NCBI GenBank assembly: GCA_021234155.1
Contig: JAJEKV010000090.1
Coordinates: 2,224,479 to 2,288,478 of the forward strand
Length of the DNA: 64,000 bases
Source of the DNA: Isoetes taiwanensis
Taxonomy: Eukaryota; Streptophyta; Lycopodiopsida; Isoetales; Isoetaceae
Direction: 5' to 3'
Shown here: piece by piece, positions 56,462 to 64,000 of the stretch
Layout: each line of letters opens with the position of its first letter
Position numbering within the stretch: the stretch's first letter is position 1
Made by a program: the position numbers and the translations under genes
The notes under the pieces: model-generated
What the model saw: the letters and a program-made list of their open reading frames with translations, nothing else
Told to the model about the DNA's origin: nothing
Database searches by the model: none

Positions 56462-57843
56462 CCACCTTTTTTGTGCCATTTATACCCTATTTTTGTACTA
56501 GTGCTTGGATTTGAGGCTTGCTTTGTCCTTTTTACCTAGGAAACTAGAGCCAAGCTTTTTTTGTGGTTTTCGCCATCTGTGCCACCTTGGGCTAACTTCG
56601 ATGAAAGTGCCTTCTTGTTCCAAATCGCAGTAGCCCAAGGTGGATACTTTCATCGAAGTTGGCACCATCTAATGTCAGTATGTCGAAGGACTCGCGGTAA
56701 GACTTTCACGGATGGATGGGCTATATATGAAGGTCTCATTGCGAAAATTCCTCTTGCAAGTGGACAATGTATCTGTACATGACAAAAGTAGGATGTGTTC
56801 TTATATTTCATATCTTTCAATATGTCACCAACGTCATTGTTAAGGTTCTAGATTGGAAGGGATTCATGGAGGGATACATCTCTGATGGTGATGATAGATT
56901 GACCGATTGATGTTGTCGATCATATTCACATGGACTCCAACCATATCACTTGGAGCACATCACTCAAGCATATTCAACCCTCATTGAAAAGGGCAACTAG
57001 ACTACATAATGCGACGTATCAAGATATGATTAAGGTTTTGCCCATAAATAATAAAATTGTGCTTATTTTGTGGGTCATGATGGGCACTTCATTTCTTAGC
57101 ACCACACTTATCATTGTATTTGATCGCATTCTAGTGGTTTAATATATTCCTATATTCTTCAAAAAAAAAAAAAGTGCTTATTTACATGCTTGAAGACTAT
57201 TCGTTTGTGGATGTGGAAAATCCATAGAAATTTCTTTGATGCATTGAGCATATGTTACTCATAGATTGGTGTTTGTGGTTGCAATTGGTGCTCAAGCTTC
57301 AAAGGCTGGTTTTAAAACTAGCTCTAGTCTGCAGAAATTAACTCCTAAATCATGTGTTTGATGTCTGAGCATAATGCCACTTGCTATTTCAAGGGATAAT
57401 CTGCCATAGGGTTATCCATTATTGTTGGCCTCTTACAATTCGAATAATATCTCTCTCTTCATCTGTCTATTAAACATCTTGGATAGTCTTGCCATATTAA
57501 CCTTTCCTATTTTTTGAGGAACACCCACTATTTCGCCCCGATTCCTCGGATCAGAGTACTTAGGGTACGTCGTTGCATCTAATTAGACCCTCTTCTAGTT
57601 GACATTCTCACTCATTTATTCTCTCCACATTTAGTCTTCTACAACCTCTTAGCAATTTGTCAATCATTTTGCTAAGTCCTACAGTTTCTCGGATTCCCAG
57701 TCCATAATGTGCCTTTCATTTCTAGGTTACCTTTTTTAAGGAGGAGAGACTTTTACACATACACTGTGTTATTGGGATGACACTTTGCCTTCTGGAGTAG
57801 TCATGATGCTGAGAACAGCATCATCCTTAAGGTAGGAAGAAGG
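56462..57843 (+). mobile_element. Decayed 3' internal part of a third gypsy element (part of the stretch)
   Basis: Only the last 400 bases or so can be tied to the family. GATGCTGAGAACAGCATCATCCTTAAGG before the LTR at 57,844 parallels ATGCTGAGGACAACATTATTTCAAGG before the LTR at 3456. The stretch 56,462-57,400 has no recognised gene; it holds a pair of swapped inverted segments (56,573-56,667). Confidence 0.45.
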
Positions 57844-58959
57844 TGACGTTCCACGTATTTTATATATAATATGTACAAATACGTGGCACGTCACCATGAA
57901 TGGTTAATGGTATATTAATTATTCATGTCATTAATTAACAAGGAAAGGCTAGCTATGTTAGAGTCAAATATTGATTAAACGTCAAAATTTGCTAAATTAG
58001 TTAATAATTAGTAATTAACTATGTTAATTAATTAGTAATAATCTAATCTAAAGGTTGCCACCTGCCCCAAATCGATTGGGCAGGGTGAAACTGCTAATTA
58101 TGGGTTAGCAATTGGGGAAGGAAGAGGAACCTATTCAATCAGCAGAGTATGGAGAGCCTGAGAGATAGTGGATCTAGCTAAGATACTGTTTAATAGGCTC
58201 CGTTAGCTTGCGATTCTAGTTAAGGATTAACCCTTGTTTGCTTAGATGAATCATTAATCATATATTGATGCTCTACTTGAAGTTATGAATGGATTTATGA
58301 TTTATGATTGTTATTTTGTTGTGCCTCTTGTGCTTGTGGGATAAGGGAGGGTAGAGACCTAAAGGCTAGTTGGAATAGAGATGTTTAAATGTGGCATGTG
58401 CACAAGAGCCCACCTGACTGTGGATGCCATGCCATGATTGAGCACCATACAATGAAAACAATAGTTAAGTTGAGATAGAGCCTTGTCGAGCATGGCTACT
58501 GGGGCTTCTATACTGTGCTAGGCTTATAGTCGATCACTTTGTGTGGGTCGAGTATGTGTCTGACATCGCCTGCGTCGCAGGTGTCATCTTGCAAGGGCGT
58601 CCTGGGTACTCGATACATGCGGGTGTTCCCGACCTATGGATTTTGGGCAGTTAAAGTCACGTACGGACCTGGCTTCTCTAGCCACCGATGAAACCATTGT
58701 GCTCCGGGAAGGGATTCGTCCCATTCCAGCCTCATCGGACTGGGGAGATGCAACCTAGAGTAGTCTCATAGGGTGACTCCATGAGATTACATCTCCAGAA
58801 GATTACAATCACGTCATAGCATGTTTCAACCTATCTGCAAAGCATGACGAGTGATCTGAGTTAGACAGAGGGGCTTTCCTTGGTGATCTAGTCGCCGTGG
58901 AAGGGGAATTTTCCATATTTAAACGATGGAAGCATCGTATAGGTTCAGGAATTGTCACA
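57844..58959 (+). repeat. LTR of the third gypsy element of the same family
   Basis: Starts (G)TGACGTTCCACGTATTTTATA and ends GCATCGTATAGGTTCAGGAATTGTCACA, matching the ends of the other LTRs. It shares internal blocks with the LTR at 3456: AGACCTAAAGGCTA, CGCAGGTGTCAT-like, CCTATGGATTTTGGG and CCATGAGATT. It is about 1.1 kb and lacks the purine tract. No 3' partner is seen, so it is an end fragment or a solo-like remnant. Confidence 0.75.
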
Positions 58960-59383
58960 TCTTCTGAATTTGGATAAGCATTTTTTCTAAGCTTGTTCAA
59001 GCCCATAATAGAGCTTAATCTTCAGCCATCCATTGCAGTGTAATAGCGTCACTAGAATCGCCTCCACATTTCCTCTAAACTGCTCTGGATGTTGCTAGTT
59101 GCAGCAATCGCCATGTTTCACCTTAAATTTTTAGAGACTGGAAATTGCTCAGAATTTTTCAGCCATCCGTAATTAATGCAACCGACGAGATAAATACACA
59201 CTACATACTTAGGGCGTTGGCATATTTGTGACATGTACGACGCCATTATGGAGCATTTATTGCAATCAACTATATTAATGGCACTTAACCCTAATAATGT
59301 ATTCAATGCTAAATTCTTCGTTCAGGGTTAGAAATTTTGCAAGCGCCTGTCCGACCCTGCAGCTCCCACTCGATCCAGGTCGC
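58960..59383. other. Short intergenic stretch before the next candidate gene
   Basis: No gene seen. AGGGTTAG and a pyrimidine-rich part near 59,325-59,375 may be a 5' leader. Confidence 0.35.
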
Positions 59384-60049
59384 GATGGCGCCAGGAAAAA
59401 GTTCTCGAAAAGGTATATTTTTACTTTTTTTAGCTTCACTTTTACTTAGTTTTTAGTTGGCAATTTTATGTTCGAGCTTGGGGAAAGCAAAAGAAAGATG
59501 ATAGCGCGTGGTTGTCTATAGGAAAATTTGAGGGTTTTTAAAATATCATCTTATGTGATTGCATGCTTCTTACTGATGATCATTTTGTGGTGTTCAGAAT
59601 TGCTGACAACTCTCACATTCAGGATGAACTGTAAGCCCAATCTTCATGGCCTTTCAGACTATGTGGCTGCAACAGAGATCTTTAACAATGAGCAGCTCTG
59701 ACCCCTTTCTCCTACCATCTCTCAGGATCTGCAAAAGCTCAAATCCTTCCTGGTTAATGGTTACCAAGCTTTCATGCTGGACAAATTTTTGTTTAGCTAT
59801 AACAGGTTGCTTACTGCAGGGCAATTCTTACACTTCAGAGACATGTTCTATCATCACAAGACTAAGCAGGATGAATCATGGTGAGGCCGTTATTCTTTTT
59901 TCTAACATGGCCCCTCTGTGGCACTTTACTTTTCCCCCTGATTGGAATGAAATTGGCTAGCAAGTTGACCCGGTGGCCACAGATCTGGTGATCATAGACG
60001 GTGACGAAGACGACCTAGATCCCGACCTCTTCCTTCTGGACATACAATA
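59384..60049 (+). pseudogene. Unidentified host-like gene with several exons or breaks
   Basis: A possible first exon MAPGKSSRK ends at a donor (AAAAG|GTATAT). A later block from about 59,606 reads PNLHGLSDYVAATEIFNNEQ, stop, then SQDLQKLKSFLVNGYQAFML and GQFLHFRDMFYHHKT. After a frame change it gives GEAVILFSNMAPLWHF and FPPDWNEIG, a TAG, and an acidic tail VIIDGDEDDLDPDLFLLDIQ before TAA at 60,047-60,049. The blocks look protein-like and follow one another, but at least two stops and one frame change must be removed by splicing or are real damage. I do not recognise the family. Confidence 0.35.
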
Positions 60050-61974
60050 AACCCGGAGTCTGATTCGACAGTAGGATATCCAACACGGTTTTAATACATG
60101 ACTAGAAAAGTGCCCACCTTTGGTGGGCTTTGCATTTTCTGTTGTAAGGATTTTATAATAGCTCATGTGGTTCTTGTTGTATGACATAGATTGTGTGATA
60201 GCTCAAGATGATTCTTATTGTGTGTCACATTCGATACAACTCTTGTTGAAACGATCTTTTGGTAGTCTATAACGACTTCCCTTGGTAGTCCATAACAACT
60301 TCACTGATAAAGTAAAGTGCATTGTGTAGTTTCTTGGTTGCAGTTTATTGGATGATAAGAAAGATTTTCTAACAAAATCAATCTTTAAAATAAAAAGTCC
60401 GTTATATAGGATAACCACAGGTATACAAACATCACCGCAAGTTCTACCCTACACTAAGTGTTTGAGAACTGCATAGACAGGCCTTTTGCAATCTTTTATC
60501 ATATAGACAGGCCTTTTGTTGCCTGGTTTCCATTCAGTTAGCCCAATAATAATAAGAATAAAAACCATTTAGACAAAGTTGACATACAATCTGCCCTTAA
60601 CTTCTTCTATTTAACTTGAGGTATAAGGCATCAACCAGAATTCGTCCTTCACCTTCATGTCAGAACTTAAACTTTCATACTGGACCTATAACAACTGAGA
60701 ATAATTGTAAATATAAAAGGAAGAAAAGAACTCCAGTAGCAAACGGATGTGCTGAGATTTACACATAGGTATGTCAGGCTTCAAAATTTACTTGAAATAG
60801 TTGAAGCTCAACTATAAAGAAATTAAGACAGCCATCATGAACATGATAATAGAATGACCATGTGAGATTTAAATCAACCTTATTGGATCTCAGAAAAATG
60901 ATTCTATAAATACAAAAAAGGATGATTGCTTAACATTTGTTACGAAGCAATGACTACTGTAATATGGCATTGAAGATGGATGGAGCATGCGCATGACCAT
61001 CTTTAATTGGAACTCCAATACAGTTGCTAATTGCTAACTGATTTCCTGCAGGGAGTTTGACAAAGCCATGCCAAAATTTGAAAATATCTATTCCCTTAAT
61101 GGCATCATGGTTCCTGACATGATCAATGCAATGTACATGTAGAGAACATTAAGTTATACAAACTATTTAGCATGGCTAATAATAATGTTGGGAGATTTCA
61201 GCCTGTCATATTTTTAAATCAGCGGTGCCTACTTTTAATGTTGTAACCATTCTTTTAATGCATCTAAAAAACCAAACATACACGATTGCAATGGCCAAGG
61301 TAACTTAACAACTCCAGTGATTGGCCAACTGTAACAACTCCAGTGTAACTCCAATGACTGGCCAACTGTAACACATGTTTTCAATCTGCAAAAAACAGTG
61401 CAGAATCTAAGAATCTAACAAAGCACCATAAACCTTAAAGAGACAGAGCTATTTTGAAGCACCTGAGACCTTGCATGTTACGACAAATCTTGGGGACAAC
61501 CAAATCTCTATGCCGCTCCACCAATTACACAGGGGTGTGTCCATATTAGAGCTTTTGTCTACATGAACCATTATTTCTGCTTGTACATTAACCAATTGTC
61601 TCTTCTACAGGGTCAAATAATAACGGATCTAACTCAGATCAATAAAGTTCTAATTTATCTCGGTAATCTGCAAATCTTGTGCAACAAAACTTGGCTCTTA
61701 ATTAACTACTGATGCTACTTTTAAGTACCAAGAAATATAAGAGAAAATAGAGCACCTTATCAACTTTTTCTTTGCATTAGATCCGATTACCTCTCCTTCA
61801 AATGCTTGCCATCAAACAACTTCCTCAGCTTCTTTCCCTTCAATTTAATTGCAAGGTCAAGAAACGAAAGTTAACAGAGGACGCAACGATTGATTTTAGT
61901 TGTTCCAGGATCGCATCTTCAGCTGCTCCAAATTCATATTTCATCGGTTCCAATATGGAAAAAGCCTCGTGTCC
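60050..61974. other. AT-rich intergenic region
   Basis: No gene is recognised. It contains a small repeated phrase (CAACTCCAGTG...TGGCCAACTGTAACA) twice at about 61,310-61,375. Confidence 0.5.
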
Positions 61975-62295
61975 TTACACAACACAGCTAAAACCAAACC
62001 CTAAGATCAACAACATGATAGGAGAAATTCCACAGCATCGTTGCTCTGAGCAACCACAGTTCTTCAAATCAAAGAAGCGGCAACCACGGTTCTTCTGAGC
62101 CTCTACTCGGCTACGATGCCAAATCCCAGGTATAAAGTTAACCTTGAAGCTGTTGAGCACACTCAAAATTATGTACATGACGGCATCATTGCGCAGTTTT
62201 GGGGCAGCACGTTTTGCATCCTGCTTTGGCATCTGAAGCAGCTCGGGCCCTAACCAAGAAGAGCTCCACAATTTGCGGCACTCTGGGCGATCCAT
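61975..62295 (-). CDS. Hypothetical ORF, 106 codons
   Basis: The minus-strand frame starts MDRPECRKLWSSSWLGPELL and contains RNDAVMYIILSVLNSFK. A possible donor GTTAAC follows SFK, so the remaining frame could be intron. A short in-frame ATG lies upstream (Met-Asp twice in tandem, GGATCGGCCATGGATC). No family is recognised. It could be the first exon of a small gene or chance. Confidence 0.25.
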   Translation of the reverse strand: MDRPECRKLWSSSWLGPELLQMPKQDAKRAAPKLRNDAVMYIILSVLNSFKVNFIPGIWHRSRVEAQKNRGCRFFDLKNCGCSEQRCCGISPIMLLILGFGFSCVV

Positions 62296-62439
62296 GGCCG
62301 ATCCATGGTTTAGCTAAGCTAACAAATCTAAACGAAAAAAAAAACCTAAACCGTGACTGAATCTTAGCCCTTAGATCGATGTCGAAAAATTTGAACCGCC
62401 CGATCTAGGGCGAGATTCAAGACAGACATACACAATAAT

Positions 62440-62662
62440 TTTATAATATAGGATATATTCTGTAGAAGTCCCTCCAAAGGTTCCTGTATGGACCTTCTTT
62501 GTGTATAGCGCTAGATCTATTTTTACAGCACTTCTGTTTATAGTAGTAGGTATAAGGTCGATGGCCCCACAACCTGTTGTTGTTACTTATGTAATTTGCT
62601 ATGTTTAATAGAAAATCTTCCTTTTCTCCAAAAAAAAAACAAAAAAACAAAAAAACAAAATA
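62440..62662 (+). mobile_element. LINE/SINE-type 3' end with A-rich tail
   Basis: Ends TTGCTATGTTTAATAGAAAA then CTTCCTTTTCTCC and an A-rich tail (AAAAAAACAAAAAAAC repeated, 62,630-62,660), as plant LINE 3' ends do. It sits just inside the internal region that begins at the primer site at 62,701, so it inserted into that element. Confidence 0.5.
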
Positions 62663-62689
62663 TCAAGACATTCAAATCTGTATGACATG

Positions 62690-62701
62690 GCTCTGATACC
62701 A
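62690..62701 (-). other. Primer binding site next to the copia LTR
   Basis: The minus-strand word TGGTATCAGAGC, complementary to initiator tRNA-Met, lies one base beyond the LTR end. The sequence to the left is therefore the start of an internal region. Confidence 0.8.
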
Positions 62702-62702
62702 C

Positions 62703-63378
62703 TGTTAGAATCACAGTATTCTACCTTTCAATCACAGAAGAAGTGCAAGCAAATTACTAATGTGTGTTATAGTTTCCCTAGACAATACTCTTTTGGTCTT
62801 CAACACACAATGGTATTTATTGACTATTACACGAAATCATATGAAACACTGTTCATTAGATATTAAGCAAAACACTGTAGCAATGGGTTTCTTTCGACAG
62901 CACTGGCATCGAATTATACACAATTCGATCCTCTCCGGCACCCCAGAACACTCTCTCATATACTCCTTCATCTGTCTATATACACATCTTGCAGAATCCG
63001 GTCGGCAAGGCTAGGCCATCGGCATTCTAAATCAGTCGAGCTAATCTCCATTATCCCACATGCATTTCTTCACGAATACGACCATGCTCGTTCAATATTA
63101 TTATGTTAATGTTAACCATTAAGCAAGTTAACCATTAACCACTTCAAATATTTAACTTCCATGCTAGGTCCAACCACGAATACAACTATTTACCCATGTA
63201 CATCCTTTGATTCTTAGACTTGGTATCCTGTTCTCATATTAATGCAATCATGACTAGATTGATCCTGCACTTCATACTTAGCTCAATTTGCTAACTTTCA
63301 ACTTTGACTATTCCATGACAGCATGCATACTGTATTTCAAGCTCTGTCTTCATAGAAGTAACATGAACATATCCAACA
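62703..63378 (-). repeat. Ty1/copia LTR (676 bp)
   Basis: Plus view TGTTAGAATC to ATATCCAACA, i.e. TGTTGGATAT...GATTCTAACA on the coding strand. On one side is a polypurine tract (GAAGGGAAAG, 63,379-63,388) after the copia pol end; on the other is a primer site. It therefore serves as the 3' LTR of the pol to its right and the 5' LTR of another unit to its left. Confidence 0.8.
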
Positions 63379-63386
63379 CTTTCCCT

Positions 63387-64000
63387 TCATGTTATCTTCC
63401 TGCAACTAATCATTTGTCTCAATTTATCAAACTTGAATTCTGTCAATGCTTTAGTTAGAATATCTGCCAACTGTAGCTCTGTCTGAACATATTGCACTGT
63501 GATAATTCCTTTATTTACCAAATCTCTTATGAAGTGCATCTCCAGCTCGATATGCTTTGTCCTTTCGTGTTGTATGGGATTCTTAGTCATCTTTATGCAA
63601 CTAGTACTGTCTGAAAATAACTGTAAGGGTTTTCTCTGTTCTATACCCATTTCTTTTAGCAACCTTTCACTCCAAACTATTTCTTTTGCAGCAAGAGTTG
63701 CAGCAGCATATTCTGCTTCAGCAGAAGAAAGAGCTATAGCTTTTTGTTTCCTACACTTCCAAGAAATAGGTCCTCCACCTAACATGCATATAACTCCAGA
63801 GGTTGATTTTCTCTCATCAGGGTCTCCTCCCCAATCAGAGTCACAGTATGACAATAATTCCATGCTGCCAGAATTGAACTGTATGCCAAAGTCCATAGTT
63901 TCTTTCAGATATCTAAGAACTCTCTTGGCTGCTTGCCAATGTTCTCTTCCAAAATTATGGCAGTATCTACTCAAAACATTTACTGCATATGAAATGTCAG
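63387..64000 (-). CDS. Ty1/copia pol, RNase H end (partial)
   Basis: The frame is open to the window edge and starts within DISYAVNVLSRYCHNF. It contains HWQAAKRVLRYLKET, YCDSDWGGDPDERKSTSGVI, WKCRKQKAIALSSAEAEYAA, LFSDSTSCIKMTKNP, RTKHIELEMHFIRDLV and LQLADILTKAL, the usual end of copia Gag-Pol. The RNase H acidic residues (CDSDW, SSAEAEY, SDSTS) are all present. No break is seen in the 195 codons available, and the stop is followed directly by the polypurine tract. The rest of pol and gag lie to the right of the window. Confidence 0.95.
   Translation of the reverse strand, partial: DISYAVNVLSRYCHNFGREHWQAAKRVLRYLKETMDFGIQFNSGSMELLSYCDSDWGGDPDERKSTSGVICMLGGGPISWKCRKQKAIALSSAEAEYAAATLAAKEIVWSERLLKEMGIEQRKPLQLFSDSTSCIKMTKNPIQHERTKHIELEMHFIRDLVNKGIITVQYVQTELQLADILTKALTEFKFDKLRQMISCRKIT

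Noticed and set aside
1-64000. CRISPR arrays, operons or bacterial signals
   Set aside because: No regularly spaced short repeats with unique spacers. Retroelements, introns and gene types show a plant nuclear genome.

Overview
This window looks like nuclear DNA of a land plant. It is repeat-dominated and gene-poor. The evidence is a PRA1-family gene and a plant DUF7722-type gene, chromodomain Ty3/gypsy and Ty1/copia elements primed by initiator tRNA-Met, a Mutator-like element with a Ulp1 protease gene, and a histone H3 domain with plant H3.3 residues. I cannot name the lineage; nothing seen is diagnostic of an angiosperm, and a bryophyte, lycophyte, fern or gymnosperm is possible.

Layout. 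1-6661: decayed 3' part of a gypsy element (+ strand) ending in an unusually long LTR that contains about 1.6 kb of pure purine repeat. 6.7-9.4 kb: fragments of host-like genes (a mitoribosomal mS35-like fragment and a beta-helix-like fragment). 11.4-11.9 kb: an intact PRA1-family gene. 12.35-14.6 kb: 5'-truncated LINE ends on the minus strand. 14.8-19.2+ kb: a gag-only LTR element. 20.4-22.1 kb: a broken LINE carrying endonuclease and reverse transcriptase. 22.8-24.6 kb: a tRNA-like promoter, a palindrome cluster and a 0.9-kb inverted-repeat element with three 166-bp tandem units. 25-28.8 kb: repeats and possible host exons (a GDSL-lipase-like one and unknown ones). 29,001-39,270: a complete Mutator-like element with about 1-kb terminal inverted repeats and a matching 10-bp target duplication; it carries a DDE/SWIM transposase on + and a Ulp1-type protease gene on -. 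41 kb: a DUF7722-type small gene. 43,259-56,389: a complete 13.1-kb chromodomain gypsy element on the minus strand. 56.4-59 kb: decayed 3' end and LTR of a third related element. 59.4-62.4 kb: unidentified exons and AT-rich DNA. 62.7-64 kb: a copia LTR with the 3' end of copia pol.

The most striking system is the 13.1-kb gypsy element. Between its primer binding site and its gag-pol genes it carries about 4.3 kb of extra coding sequence. The first extra ORF is a long protein with a coiled coil, a basic tail and a C-terminal histone H3 fold that is about 80% identical to canonical H3 and carries the plant H3.3 residues H87 and L90. The next extra ORFs end in helical regions that may be highly diverged histone folds (H2A-like and H2B-like); that part is tentative. 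The element also ends its integrase with a chromodomain, so one element encodes both a nucleosome component and a chromatin reader. The copy is dead: it has in-frame stops that all look like C-to-T changes at CG/CHG sites, plus several frameshifts. Its LTR family is present three times in the window.
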